Assembly (NCBI RefSeq): GCF_900111115.1
Contig: NZ_FOGD01000016.1
Location: 1-41,635, forward strand
Reading direction: 5' to 3'
DNA from: Giesbergeria anulus
Lineage (GTDB): Bacteria > Pseudomonadota > Gammaproteobacteria > Burkholderiales > Burkholderiaceae_C
Length of the DNA: 41,635 bases
Under the pieces are notes generated by a model that saw only the letters and a program-made list of their open reading frames with translations, ran no database searches and had not been told where the DNA came from. The position numbers were made by a program, and so were the translations under genes. Positions within the stretch are counted from its first letter, which is position 1. Every line of letters starts with the position of its first letter. Shown here one piece after another: positions 1 through 7,483 of this stretch.

Positions 1-1
1 C

Positions 2-385
2 CAAGGTCAAGCTGGCGACAACGTCGGTCTGCTGCTGCGCGGCACCAAGCGCGAAGACGTCGAGCGCGGCCAAGTGCTGTGCAAGCCCGGCTCCATCAAG
101 CCCCACACCCACTTCACCGCTGAAGTGTACGTGCTGAGCAAAGACGAAGGCGGCCGCCACACCCCCTTCTTCAACAACTACCGTCCCCAGTTCTACTTCC
201 GTACCACGGACGTGACCGGTGCCATCGAACTGCCCGAAGGCAAAGAAATGGTCATGCCTGGCGATAACGTGTCGATCACCGTCAAGCTGATCAACCCCAT
301 CGCGATGGAAGAAGGTCTGCGTTTCGCTATCCGCGAAGGTGGCCGTACCGTCGGCGCTGGCGTGGTTGCCAAGATCATTGCGTAA
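2..385 (+). CDS. tuf: Elongation factor Tu, C-terminal part
   Basis: This is the last 127 codons of EF-Tu, the GTPase that delivers aminoacyl-tRNA to the ribosome. The gene enters from the left edge in frame 2, so the GTP-binding domain lies outside the window. What remains is the end of domain 2 and all of domain 3, with the familiar [25 protein letters not shown] and [12 protein letters not shown] blocks, ending in VVAKIIA. It stops 26 bases before rpsJ, the usual order where the str operon (fusA, tuf) runs into the S10 cluster. The identity is secure; only the 5' part is missing. Confidence 0.97.
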   Translation, partial: QGQAGDNVGLLLRGTKREDVERGQVLCKPGSIKPHTHFTAEVYVLSKDEGGRHTPFFNNYRPQFYFRTTDVTGAIELPEGKEMVMPGDNVSITVKLINPIAMEEGLRFAIREGGRTVGAGVVAKIIA

Positions 386-411
386 TCGTTGCACTGCACA
401 AGGAAAACACC

Positions 412-723
412 ATGTCTAAGCAAAAGATCCGCATCCGTCTGAAGGCTTTCGATTACAAGTTGATCGACCAGTCTGCCGCTGAAATCGTTGACACTGCCAA
501 GCGCACTGGCGCTATCGTCAAGGGCCCCGTGCCCCTGCCGACCCGCATGAAGCGTTTCGACATTCTGCGTTCGCCCCACGTCAACAAGACCAGCCGCGAC
601 CAGTTTGAAATCCGCACCCACCAGCGCCTGATGGACATTGTCGATCCTACCGACAAGACCGTTGACGCCCTGATGAAGCTCGACTTGCCCGCTGGCGTCG
701 ACGTCGAAATCAAGCTGCAATAA
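412..723 (+). CDS. rpsJ: 30S ribosomal protein S10
   Basis: A 103-residue protein of normal S10 length. It carries [17 protein letters not shown] at the start and [12 protein letters not shown] and [13 protein letters not shown] further on, all standard S10 segments. S10 is part of the 30S head and also acts as NusE in transcription antitermination. The ATG follows an AAGGAA ribosome-binding site. It probably shares a transcript with tuf upstream, because the 26-base gap holds no clear promoter. A UUCG-capped hairpin begins 12 bases past its stop, and rplC has its own promoter, so rpsJ may be transcriptionally separable from the rest of the S10 cluster. Confidence 0.98.
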   Translation: MSKQKIRIRLKAFDYKLIDQSAAEIVDTAKRTGAIVKGPVPLPTRMKRFDILRSPHVNKTSRDQFEIRTHQRLMDIVDPTDKTVDALMKLDLPAGVDVEIKLQ

Positions 724-735
724 ACACCTTCCCCT

Positions 736-751
736 CGGCGATTCGTCGCCG
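736..751 (+). promoter_or_regulatory. UUCG-capped hairpin after rpsJ
   Basis: CGGCGA and TCGCCG form a perfect 6-bp stem closed by a TTCG tetraloop, starting 12 bases after the rpsJ stop. No T-run follows, so it is not a standard terminator. It may protect the 3' end of a tuf-rpsJ message or mark a processing site. The structure is read from the sequence; the role is inference. Confidence 0.5.
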
Positions 752-767
752 ACATGGTAAGGCTACT

Positions 768-804
768 GCGCGAACTTGCTTGTAAAGGCAGTTCGCGCTA
801 TACT
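768..804 (+). promoter_or_regulatory. Probable sigma-70 promoter of the rplC-rpsQ operon with overlapping inverted repeat
   Basis: TTGCTT (776-781) and TATACT (799-804) are separated by exactly 17 bases, a near-consensus sigma-70 pair. A 9-bp inverted repeat, GCGCGAACT (768-776) and AGTTCGCGC (790-798), brackets the -35 box and abuts the -10 box. The repeat could be an operator, or could form part of an RNA structure on read-through transcripts from rpsJ. Transcription would start near 811, leaving a leader of about 110 bases before rplC. Confidence 0.6.
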
Positions 805-813
805 TTATGGCTT

Positions 814-838
814 CGCCTTTTGCATTACGCAAAGGGCG
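814..838 (+). promoter_or_regulatory. Leader hairpin upstream of rplC
   Basis: CGCCTTTTGC (814-823) pairs with GCAAAGGGCG (829-838) over 10 bp with one G-U pair and an ATTAC loop. TTTT occurs shortly after (842-845), so the hairpin could act as a weak attenuator. Ribosomal-protein operons are often controlled by a product binding the leader (L4 in enteric S10 operons). Whether this hairpin does that is unproven. Confidence 0.45.
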
Positions 839-922
839 GAGTTTTATCAACCGTCTTTCACGCACAAGCGTGCAACGCCAAGGCCAATTGAAGTCGCGGC
901 GGTGGAAGTTTTGGAGAAACAA

Positions 923-1597
923 ATGAGTCTGAGCAACTCCCTGGGGTTGCTGGGCCGCAAGGTGGGCATGATGCGTCTGTTCACTGATGATGGGGACGCA
1001 GTGCCCGTCACAGTGGTGGATGTGTCCAACAACCGCGTGACCCAGGTCAAAACCCAAGAGAACGATGGCTATGTGGCTTTGCAAGTCACTTTTGGCGCGC
1101 GCAAAGCTTCGCGTGTCACTAAGCCAGAAGCCGGTCACCTTGCCAAGGCAGGTGTTGAAGCCGGTGAGATCATCAAAGAATTCCGCGTGACCGCTGAAAC
1201 CGCTGGCAAGTATGCCGCTGGTGTCGCTGTTGCGGTGACTGATGTGTTTACCGTGGGCCAAAAAGTGGACGTGCAAGGCACTTCCATCGGTAAGGGCTAC
1301 GCTGGTACCATCAAGCGTCACAACATGAGCTCGCAGCGCGCGTCGCACGGTAACAGCCGTTCGCACAACGTGCCCGGCTCTATCGGTATGGCACAAGACC
1401 CCGGTCGCGTGTTCCCCGGTAAGCGCATGACTGGTCACCTCGGTGACGTCACCAAGACCACGCAAAACCTCGATGTCATCCGCATCGACGAAGCGCGTCA
1501 ACTGCTCTTGATCAAGGGCGCAATTCCCGGCTCTAAGGGTGGGTTCGTGACCGTGCGTCCCGCTGTCAAGGCCACCGCTGCCAAAGGAGCGAACTAA
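923..1597 (+). CDS. rplC: 50S ribosomal protein L3
   Basis: A 224-residue L3, an early-assembly 50S protein near the peptidyl transferase centre. The start at 923 is chosen because GGAG lies 8 bases upstream and the protein then begins [20 protein letters not shown], as expected. An in-frame ATG at 776 would overlap the -35 box of the promoter. The segment around [23 protein letters not shown] is the conserved L3 loop, and [20 protein letters not shown] includes the Gln methylated by PrmB in relatives. The stop codon shares one base with the rplD start, so the two are translationally coupled. Confidence 0.97.
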   Translation: MSLSNSLGLLGRKVGMMRLFTDDGDAVPVTVVDVSNNRVTQVKTQENDGYVALQVTFGARKASRVTKPEAGHLAKAGVEAGEIIKEFRVTAETAGKYAAGVAVAVTDVFTVGQKVDVQGTSIGKGYAGTIKRHNMSSQRASHGNSRSHNVPGSIGMAQDPGRVFPGKRMTGHLGDVTKTTQNLDVIRIDEARQLLLIKGAIPGSKGGFVTVRPAVKATAAKGAN

Positions 1598-2217
1598 TGC
1601 AGCTCGAACTCCTGAATGACCAAGGCCAGGCCGCATCCAAGTTTGATGCCCCTGAAGCCGTGTTTGATCGTCCCTACAACGAAGACTTGGTTCACCAAGT
1701 TGTTGTCGCTTACCGCGCCAACGGTCGTCAAGGCACCCGTGCCCAAAAAGACCGTCAACAAGTTCGTCACTCGACCAAAAAGCCTTTCAAGCAAAAGGGT
1801 ACGGGTAACGCACGCGCTGGTATGACTTCCTCGCCACTGTGGCGTGGGGGCGGTCGGATTTTCCCGAATATGCCTGACGAAAACTTCACACAGAAGATCA
1901 ACAAGAAGATGTACCGCGCTGGTATGGCTTCGATCTTCTCGCAGCTGGCCCGCGAAGGCCGTCTGGCTGTAGTGGATTCGCTCAAGCTCGAATCGCCCAA
2001 GACCAAGGTGCTGGCCGACAAGTTCAAGGCCATGAACCTGCAATCGGTCATGGTGATTTCTGAAGAAGTCGACGAGAACCTGTACCTGGCTTCGCGCAAT
2101 CTGGCCAACGTGCTCGTGGTCGAGCCCCGTTATGCCGATCCCGTGTCGCTGGTGCACTACAAGAAGGTCATCGTCACTAAGGGCGCAATCGACAAGCTCA
2201 AGGAGATGTTCGCATGA
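1597..2217 (+). CDS. rplD: 50S ribosomal protein L4
   Basis: A 206-residue L4, which lines the peptide exit tunnel. In enteric bacteria it also represses its own operon. It carries the L4 hallmarks [20 protein letters not shown] and the tunnel loop [20 protein letters not shown], followed by the globular C-terminal half ending in KLKEMFA. The ATG overlaps the rplC stop by one base and an AGGAG site sits just upstream. The stop overlaps the rplW start by four bases (ATGA). If the leader upstream of rplC is autoregulated, L4 is the obvious candidate, but nothing here proves it. Confidence 0.97.
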   Translation: MQLELLNDQGQAASKFDAPEAVFDRPYNEDLVHQVVVAYRANGRQGTRAQKDRQQVRHSTKKPFKQKGTGNARAGMTSSPLWRGGGRIFPNMPDENFTQKINKKMYRAGMASIFSQLAREGRLAVVDSLKLESPKTKVLADKFKAMNLQSVMVISEEVDENLYLASRNLANVLVVEPRYADPVSLVHYKKVIVTKGAIDKLKEMFA

Positions 2218-2528
2218 GTAGCCCCAAGTTTGACGAAGGTCGTCTGATGCAGGTGCTGGTTGCTCCCATCGTGTCCGAAAAGGCCACCATGGTTGCAGAA
2301 AAGTCCAACGCTGTGACGTTCAAGGTGCTGCAAACCGCTACCAAGACTGAAATCAAGGCCGCTGTGGAATTGATGTTCAAGGTCGAGGTTAAAGGCGTGT
2401 CTGTGGTGAACACCAAAGGCAAGACCAAGCGTTTTGGCAAGACCATGGGCCGCCGCGACAACGTGCGCAAGGCCTATGTGACGCTCAAGCCCGGTCAAGA
2501 GCTGAACCTGTCCGGGGAGGCCGCTTAA
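2214..2528 (+). CDS. rplW: 50S ribosomal protein L23
   Basis: A 104-residue L23, the exit-tunnel protein that docks trigger factor and the signal recognition particle. It contains the conserved [16 protein letters not shown] and [19 protein letters not shown] segments and ends NLSGEAA. Its start overlaps the rplD stop (ATGA), and it stops only two bases before rplB. Length and sequence are ordinary for Burkholderiales. No odd feature was seen. Confidence 0.97.
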   Translation: MSSPKFDEGRLMQVLVAPIVSEKATMVAEKSNAVTFKVLQTATKTEIKAAVELMFKVEVKGVSVVNTKGKTKRFGKTMGRRDNVRKAYVTLKPGQELNLSGEAA

Positions 2529-2530
2529 TC

Positions 2531-3355
2531 ATGGCAGTCATTAAAATGAAACCCACCTCGCCCGGCCAACGTGCTGTGGTGAAGGTTACCCGTGACCACC
2601 TGCACAAGGGTGAGGGCTACGCCCCCCTGTTGGAACCCCAGCACCAAAAGGCTGGCCGTAACAACAATGGTCACATCACCACCCGCCACAAGGGCGGTGG
2701 TCACAAGCACCACTACCGCGTGGTGGACTTCAAGCGCAACAAGGATGGCATTGCCGCCAAGGTTGAACGCATTGAATACGATCCTAACCGCACGGCCCAC
2801 ATCGCTCTGGTGTGCTATGCCGACGGCGAACGTCGTTACATCATTGCCCCCCGTGGCCTGGAAGTTGGCAGCACGCTGATGTCCGGTTCCGAAGCGCCTA
2901 TCCGCGCTGGCAACACCCTGCCGATCCGCAACATCCCTGTGGGTTCGACCATCCACTGCATCGAGCTCAAGCCCGGTGCTGGTGCGCAAATCGCCCGTTC
3001 GGCTGGTGCCTCCGCTACGCTGCTGGCTCGCGAAACCACCTATGCCCAAGTGCGTATGCGCTCGGGTGAAGTGCGCAAGATTCACATCGAATGCCGCGCC
3101 ACCATTGGTGAAGTTGCCAACGAAGAGCACAGCCTGCGCCAACTGGGCAAAGCCGGTGTCAAGCGCTGGATGGGCATTCGTCCCACCGTGCGTGGCGTCG
3201 CCATGAACCCGGTCGATCACCCCCACGGTGGTGGTGAAGGCCGTACCGGTGAAGGCCGTCATGCTGTCGATCCTTGGGGCAATCTGACCAAGGGTTATCG
3301 CACCCGCAACAATAAGCGCACACAAGGCATGATTGTGTCGCGTCGTAAGAAGTAA
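2531..3355 (+). CDS. rplB: 50S ribosomal protein L2
   Basis: A 274-residue L2, needed for subunit association and peptide-bond formation. Diagnostic blocks are [20 protein letters not shown] near residue 40, [14 protein letters not shown] near 86, and the C-terminal [19 protein letters not shown], which holds the functionally important His of the HPHGGGEG motif. The start ATG at 2531 is 2 bases after the rplW stop, with GGGGAGG upstream. Length is normal. The gene runs on to rpsS after 10 bases that contain a ribosome-binding site. Confidence 0.98.
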   Translation: MAVIKMKPTSPGQRAVVKVTRDHLHKGEGYAPLLEPQHQKAGRNNNGHITTRHKGGGHKHHYRVVDFKRNKDGIAAKVERIEYDPNRTAHIALVCYADGERRYIIAPRGLEVGSTLMSGSEAPIRAGNTLPIRNIPVGSTIHCIELKPGAGAQIARSAGASATLLARETTYAQVRMRSGEVRKIHIECRATIGEVANEEHSLRQLGKAGVKRWMGIRPTVRGVAMNPVDHPHGGGEGRTGEGRHAVDPWGNLTKGYRTRNNKRTQGMIVSRRKK

Positions 3356-3365
3356 GGGGTAGCAA

Positions 3366-3644
3366 ATGACTCGCTCTCTCAAAAAGGGTCCGTTTGTTGA
3401 CCATCACTTGCTGGCCAAGGTTGAAAAAGCCATTGCCACCAAGGACAAGAAGCCAGTGAAGACCTGGTCGCGTCGCTCTATGGTTCTGCCCGATTTCATC
3501 GGCCTGACCATCGCCGTTCACAACGGCAAGCAGCACGTGCCCGTGTACGTCACCGACCAGATGGTGGGCCACAAGCTGGGCGAATTCGCCCTGACGCGCA
3601 CCTTCAAGGGTCACCCCGCGGACAAAAAAGTCCAGAAGAAATAA
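3366..3644 (+). CDS. rpsS: 30S ribosomal protein S19
   Basis: A 92-residue S19, a 30S head protein that contacts the A-site finger and S13. The sequence opens [16 protein letters not shown] and contains [23 protein letters not shown] and the C-terminal [13 protein letters not shown], all typical. It sits between rplB and rplV with short gaps (10 and 9 bases), each holding a ribosome-binding site. Nothing unusual was seen. Confidence 0.98.
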   Translation: MTRSLKKGPFVDHHLLAKVEKAIATKDKKPVKTWSRRSMVLPDFIGLTIAVHNGKQHVPVYVTDQMVGHKLGEFALTRTFKGHPADKKVQKK

Positions 3645-3653
3645 GGAACGACC

Positions 3654-3986
3654 ATGTCTGAAACACGTGCAGTCCTCCGGGGCGTCCGTCTGTCGGTCGA
3701 TAAGGGCCGTCTGGTCGCTGATCTGATTCGCGGCAAGAAGGTTGACCAAGCCCTGAACATCCTGACTTTCACGCAGAAAAAAGCTGCTGGTATCGTCAAG
3801 AAGGTTCTGGAATCGGCTATTGCGAACGCCGAACACAACGATGGCGCTGACATCGACGAGTTGAAGGTAAAAACCATCTACGTCGAACAAGGCACCACGC
3901 TCAAGCGCTTTACCGCGCGCGCCAAAGGCCGCGGCAACCGCATCAGCAAACCCACGTGCCATGTGTACGTGACGGTTGGCAACTGA
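3654..3986 (+). CDS. rplV: 50S ribosomal protein L22
   Basis: A 110-residue L22, which together with L4 forms the narrow part of the exit tunnel. It contains [24 protein letters not shown] at the start. The C-terminal beta-hairpin region reads [21 protein letters not shown], the loop that reaches into the tunnel and is the usual site of macrolide-resistance mutations in other species. The gene follows rpsS by 9 bases with AAGGAA upstream of the ATG, and ends 14 bases before rpsC. Length is standard. Confidence 0.97.
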   Translation: MSETRAVLRGVRLSVDKGRLVADLIRGKKVDQALNILTFTQKKAAGIVKKVLESAIANAEHNDGADIDELKVKTIYVEQGTTLKRFTARAKGRGNRISKPTCHVYVTVGN

Positions 3987-4000
3987 GGCCAAGGAAGACT

Positions 4001-4873
4001 ATGGGACAGAAAATCCATCCTACCGGCTTCCGCCTGGCGGTCAGCCGTAACTGGGCAAGCCGCTGGTACGCCAGCAACCGTGACTTCGCCGGTATGCTGG
4101 CTGAAGACATCAAGGTGCGTGAGTACCTCAAGGCCAAGCTCAAGAACGCGTCGGTTTCGCGTATCCTGATCGAGCGCCCCGCCAAGAACGCCCGCATCAC
4201 CATTTACTCGGCACGTCCGGGCGTGGTGATCGGCAAGAAGGGCGAAGACATCGAGAACCTCAAGAAGGAACTCGCTGTGCGCTTGGGCGTGCCAGTGGCA
4301 GTGAACATCGAAGAAGTGCGCAAGCCCGAAATCGATGCCAAGCTGATCGCTGATAGCATCACCCAACAGCTCGAAAAGCGCATCATGTTCCGCCGTGCCA
4401 TGAAGCGCGCCATGCAGAACGCTATGCGTTTGGGCGCTCTGGGCATCAAGATCATGTCGTCGGGCCGTCTCAATGGTATCGAAATCGCTCGTTGCGAGTG
4501 GTACCGTGAAGGCCGTGTGCCACTTCACACCCTGCGTGCTGATATCGACTACGGCACCTCTGAAGCCAAGACCACCTACGGTGTGATCGGCGTCAAGGTC
4601 TGGGTCTACAAGGGTGACACACTGGGCCGTAACGATCTGCCCGCTGTGGAAACTCCACGCCCCGAAGAAGAGCGCCGCCCACGTGGCCCCCGCCGTGATG
4701 GCCGCCCCGGTGGCGACCGTGCCGGTGCAGGCCGTGGTGGCCGCCGCCCTACGGGTAGCAATGCCGCCCCTGCCGATGGCAGCGACAAACCCGCCGGTGC
4801 TGGTGCCGATGCCGTTAAGCGCGTTCGTAAAGCAGACGCGCCCGCTACAGCAGCGGACGGAAAAGGAGAATAA
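4001..4873 (+). CDS. rpsC: 30S ribosomal protein S3 with long C-terminal tail
   Basis: A 290-residue S3, part of the mRNA entry channel. The start at 4001 ([12 protein letters not shown]) has AAGGAAG just upstream; an in-frame ATG at 3956 would overlap rplV. The KH domain motif [19 protein letters not shown] is intact near residue 70-90, and the second domain carries [14 protein letters not shown]. From about residue 210 the protein runs into a tail rich in Arg, Gly, Pro and Ala, with repeated RRP/RGP blocks. This makes it some 55 residues longer than the 233-residue E. coli protein. Long S3 tails are found in Burkholderiales, so this is lineage-typical rather than a fusion. Confidence 0.97.
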   Translation: MGQKIHPTGFRLAVSRNWASRWYASNRDFAGMLAEDIKVREYLKAKLKNASVSRILIERPAKNARITIYSARPGVVIGKKGEDIENLKKELAVRLGVPVAVNIEEVRKPEIDAKLIADSITQQLEKRIMFRRAMKRAMQNAMRLGALGIKIMSSGRLNGIEIARCEWYREGRVPLHTLRADIDYGTSEAKTTYGVIGVKVWVYKGDTLGRNDLPAVETPRPEEERRPRGPRRDGRPGGDRAGAGRGGRRPTGSNAAPADGSDKPAGAGADAVKRVRKADAPATAADGKGE

Positions 4874-4876
4874 AAG

Positions 4877-5293
4877 ATGCTGCAACCTGCTCGCCGCAAA
4901 TACCGCAAGGAGCAAAAAGGCCGTAACACTGGTGTTGCCACCCGTGGTAACAGTGTGGCCTTTGGCGACTTCGGCCTGAAGTGTACCGACCGTGGCCGCT
5001 TGACTGCGCGCCAACTGGAAGCTGCACGTCGTGCTATTTCCCGTCACGTTAAGCGTGGTGGCCGTATCTGGATTCGCGTGTTCCCGGACAAGCCGATTTC
5101 TACCAAGCCCGCCGAAGTGCGTATGGGTAATGGTAAGGGCAACCCCGAATACTACGTGGCCGAAATCCAGCCCGGCAAGATTGTGTTCGAGATCGTCGGC
5201 GTGCCCGAAGAACTCGCTCGCGAAGCCTTCCGTTTGGCGGCTGCCAAGCTGCCCCTGCGCACCACGTTCGTGGCACGCATGGTTGGCCAGTGA
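4877..5293 (+). CDS. rplP: 50S ribosomal protein L16
   Basis: A 138-residue L16, positioned near the A-site tRNA elbow. It begins [19 protein letters not shown] and contains [31 protein letters not shown], where the Arg of the R-h-x-h-R stretch is hydroxylated by YcfD/RoxA in some bacteria. [15 protein letters not shown] follows, also typical. The start is 3 bases past the rpsC stop with GGAG upstream, indicating coupled translation. Length is normal. Confidence 0.98.
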   Translation: MLQPARRKYRKEQKGRNTGVATRGNSVAFGDFGLKCTDRGRLTARQLEAARRAISRHVKRGGRIWIRVFPDKPISTKPAEVRMGNGKGNPEYYVAEIQPGKIVFEIVGVPEELAREAFRLAAAKLPLRTTFVARMVGQ

Positions 5294-5310
5294 TTTCAGG
5301 AGAAACTGAT

Positions 5311-5505
5311 ATGAATACTGCTGAACTGCGCCAAAAAGACGTCGCCGGCATCAAGGAAGAAATCAAGGCTTTGCAAAAAGCCCATTTCGGCCTGCGTATG
5401 CAAAAGGCAACCCAACAGCTGGGCAACACAGGCACTCTGAGCGTTACACGCCGTGCCATCGCCCGTGCCAAGACCATTCTTGCTGAAAAGCAAGCCGCCA
5501 AGTAA
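5311..5505 (+). CDS. rpmC: 50S ribosomal protein L29
   Basis: A 64-residue L29, a small exit-tunnel protein near L23. The start at 5311 ([18 protein letters not shown]) is preferred over an in-frame ATG 21 bases upstream that overlaps rplP, because AGGAG lies about 10 bases before it. The expected [16 protein letters not shown] segment, followed by [14 protein letters not shown], is present. It lies between rplP and rpsQ with a 9-base gap to the latter. Confidence 0.96.
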   Translation: MNTAELRQKDVAGIKEEIKALQKAHFGLRMQKATQQLGNTGTLSVTRRAIARAKTILAEKQAAK

Positions 5506-5514
5506 GGAGCCCAC

Positions 5515-5784
5515 ATGACGGAAGCTAAAAAATCCCTCAAGCGCACCTTGATTGGCAAGGTGGTCAGCGATAAGCGTGAAAAGACCGTGACCGTGTTGGT
5601 CGAGCGTCGTGTCATCCATGAGTTGTATGGCAAGATTGTTGGTAAGTCGAGCAAGTACCACGCGCACGACGAAAACAACGCCTACCATGTCGGCGACGTG
5701 ATCGAGATCACCGAAAGCCGTCCGCTGTCCAAGACCAAGAACTGGGTTGCTACCCGCTTGGTGCAAAAGGCCGGTCTGCTGTAA
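5515..5784 (+). CDS. rpsQ: 30S ribosomal protein S17
   Basis: An 89-residue S17, a primary 16S rRNA-binding protein. It carries the OB-fold signature [25 protein letters not shown] and the conserved [18 protein letters not shown] segment. AAGGAG sits 5 bases before the ATG. It is the last gene of this ribosomal cluster: a strong terminator starts 32 bases downstream, and the usual next gene, rplN, does not follow. The spc-type genes must therefore lie elsewhere. Confidence 0.98.
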   Translation: MTEAKKSLKRTLIGKVVSDKREKTVTVLVERRVIHELYGKIVGKSSKYHAHDENNAYHVGDVIEITESRPLSKTKNWVATRLVQKAGLL

Positions 5785-5816
5785 GCCTAACTGGCTACTA
5801 GTCAGCACTGCTGCGC

Positions 5817-5850
5817 AAAACGACCCACAATGTGGGTCGTTTTTCTTTTT
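5817..5850 (+). terminator. Intrinsic terminator of the S10 cluster
   Basis: AAAACGACCCAC (5817-5828) and GTGGGTCGTTTT (5832-5843) form a perfect 12-bp stem with a 3-base loop, followed by a T-rich tail to 5850. It lies directly between rpsQ and the peroxiredoxin gene. The A-run on the 5' side means it could also work leftwards. Confidence 0.9.
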
Positions 5851-5861
5851 CTGGAGCACCT

Positions 5862-6368
5862 ATGATCAAAGTCGGAGACACCCTGCCCGTTGCCACCCTG
5901 ATGGAATACATCGAAGTAGAAGGCAATGGTTGCAGCCTAGGCCCCAACCCGGTGGATGTGCAACAAGCCACCACCGGCAAGACCGTTGCTATTTTTGCCG
6001 TGCCCGGTGCTTTTACCCCCACCTGCTCGGCCCAGCATGTGCCTGGCTTTGTGGCCCAAGCGGCAGAGTTCAAGGCCGCAGGCGTAGATGAAATCTGGTG
6101 CGTGGCCGTGAATGATGCCTTTGTCATGGGAGCTTGGGCGCGTGACCAGAAAACCGCTGGTGCCGTGCGTATGTTGGCCGATGGCGATGCCACCTTTACC
6201 AAGGCCACTGGCCTGACGCTGGACTTGACTGGCAAGGGTTTGGGCTTGCGCAGCAACCGTTACTCGATGCTGGTCAAGGACGGCAAGGTGGTGCAGCTCA
6301 ACGTGGAAGAAGGTGGCAAACTGGCGGTCAGTGATGCGGCCACGCTGCTGGCCCAAGTGCGCGGCTGA
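5862..6368 (+). CDS. Prx5-type peroxiredoxin
   Basis: A 168-residue thiol peroxidase that reduces hydrogen peroxide and organic peroxides. The family motif PGAFTPTCS (residues 48-56) places the peroxidatic cysteine at 55. A second Cys at 80 (DEIWCVAVND) matches the position found in many Prx5/AhpE-like proteins. LGLRSNRYSMLV near 130 supplies the expected Arg. The start at 5862 has GGAG upstream; an in-frame ATG 30 bases earlier lies inside the terminator stem. No signal peptide is seen, so it is cytoplasmic. It stands alone between two terminators and probably uses glutaredoxin or glutathione as reductant, which is inferred from the family. Confidence 0.9.
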   Translation: MIKVGDTLPVATLMEYIEVEGNGCSLGPNPVDVQQATTGKTVAIFAVPGAFTPTCSAQHVPGFVAQAAEFKAAGVDEIWCVAVNDAFVMGAWARDQKTAGAVRMLADGDATFTKATGLTLDLTGKGLGLRSNRYSMLVKDGKVVQLNVEEGGKLAVSDAATLLAQVRG

Positions 6369-6422
6369 TCCACATTGCCATAGCCTACAGGCCACGGGCC
6401 TGTGGCTCGCATCTTCTCGGAT

Positions 6423-6458
6423 GCCTCCAAGGCTGCACAAGCACTGGAGGCTTTTTTT
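6423..6458 (+). terminator. Intrinsic terminator after the peroxiredoxin gene
   Basis: GCCTCCA (6423-6429) pairs with TGGAGGC (6445-6451), followed by seven T residues (6452-6458). A second small dyad, CAGGCC...GGCCTG, lies just upstream around 6388-6402. This insulates the peroxiredoxin gene from the opposing hydrolase gene. Confidence 0.8.
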
Positions 6459-6528
6459 ATCCCCCTCACCGACAGCACGGCTTTTGGTGGGCGATGGGGG
6501 CCATGCTGGTGATGGCCCACGGGCAAGA

Positions 6529-7221
6529 TCAGGCCAGATGCTGGTTAAAAAAGGCCAAGGTGCGGTTGCGCGCACTGACGGCTGCTGCCTCATCGTAGGC
6601 TCCCCGTTGGTCGCAGTTAAAACCGTGGTGGGCATCGTAGACATGGCATTGCACCTCAGGGTGGGCCGCCGCAAAGGCTTGCACGCCGTCTAGGGCAATC
6701 CACTGGTCTTGGCTGGCAAAATGGGCGAGTGCCGGGCAGCGTGGCTGGCGTGCCACCTCGGCAGAGGTGGTCATACCGCCACCGTAGTAGCTGACGGCGG
6801 CCGCCAGCCCTGTCAGTTCGCAAGCAGCTTGCCAAGCCATTAAGCCGCCCCAGCAAAATCCAACGATACCCACCGCAGCGCCACTGCGGGCTGCGGCATG
6901 GTCAATAGCGGCTTGGATGTCGGGCAGTATTCCTGCCCCCGGCAACTGGTCTACCGACGTTTTCAGGGCAAAGCCAGCCTGCATATCTTCGGGGGTGTAG
7001 CCCAAATCGACATCGGGCTGGACGCGGGTAAACAGTGCCGGAGCCACGGCCAGATAGCCACGGGCGGCAAAGCGCTCGGCCACGGCGCGGATGTGACTGT
7101 TGACGCCAAAAATTTCTTGCAACACCACCACAGCCCCGCGCGGAGTGCCTTCAGGTACCGCTTCCCAGGCTGGGCAGAGAAAACCGTCGCTTGATTCCAG
7201 TGTGATCCATTGACTTTGCAT
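6529..7221 (-). CDS. Dienelactone hydrolase family protein
   Basis: A 230-residue alpha/beta hydrolase of the dienelactone hydrolase family. The nucleophile is Cys123 in GFCWGG, the equivalent of GYCLGG in ClcD/TcbE. Asp172 (SQDQ) and His199 (DAHHGFNCDQRGAYD) complete a Cys-Asp-His triad, and QEIFGVN near 35 supplies the conserved Glu. Classical members open dienelactones in chloroaromatic breakdown, but many, like this one, stand alone and have unknown substrates. MQSQWITLESSDG is the natural start; an extra 16 in-frame codons upstream look non-coding. No strong ribosome-binding site was found. No aromatic-degradation genes are adjacent. Confidence 0.85.
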   Translation of the reverse strand: MQSQWITLESSDGFLCPAWEAVPEGTPRGAVVVLQEIFGVNSHIRAVAERFAARGYLAVAPALFTRVQPDVDLGYTPEDMQAGFALKTSVDQLPGAGILPDIQAAIDHAAARSGAAVGIVGFCWGGLMAWQAACELTGLAAAVSYYGGGMTTSAEVARQPRCPALAHFASQDQWIALDGVQAFAAAHPEVQCHVYDAHHGFNCDQRGAYDEAAAVSARNRTLAFFNQHLA

Positions 7222-7483
7222 GATGTAACGCTTTCTGTGTTTGCTCAAGAGAGACCCGCAAGATTGCACGGCTCAGGTGCCTGAATGTGGCACATTGGCA
7301 GGCAGCTAGATTTTTGCAGGAAAAAGTGGTGGCTCGATATGGCACCATTTTTATCGGGAGGCCGAACAACGCAACCCGGCTTGCAAAGCCACGCGTTTGC
7401 AGCGCAGGCTACTCCACCCGCATAAATCGGCAAAAGTGGGAAAATCAGCCCCCTTTACTCTAGCTCCCAGCGCAGGACTGCCC

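Noticed and set aside
386-411. GTTGCACTGCAC before rpsJ as another copy of the phasin operator
   Set aside because: Only one half resembles the palindrome; the second half is lost, and the gene is a ribosomal one.
3878-5047. Long open frame on the minus strand opposite rpsC and rplP (389 codons)
   Set aside because: It lies wholly antisense to well-identified ribosomal genes and has no recognisable protein features. High GC with strong codon bias commonly gives such shadow frames.
7222-7483. Replication origin next to mnmG
   Set aside because: mnmG-parAB often lies near oriC, but no TTATCCACA-type DnaA boxes or AT-rich unwinding region were seen here or nearby.
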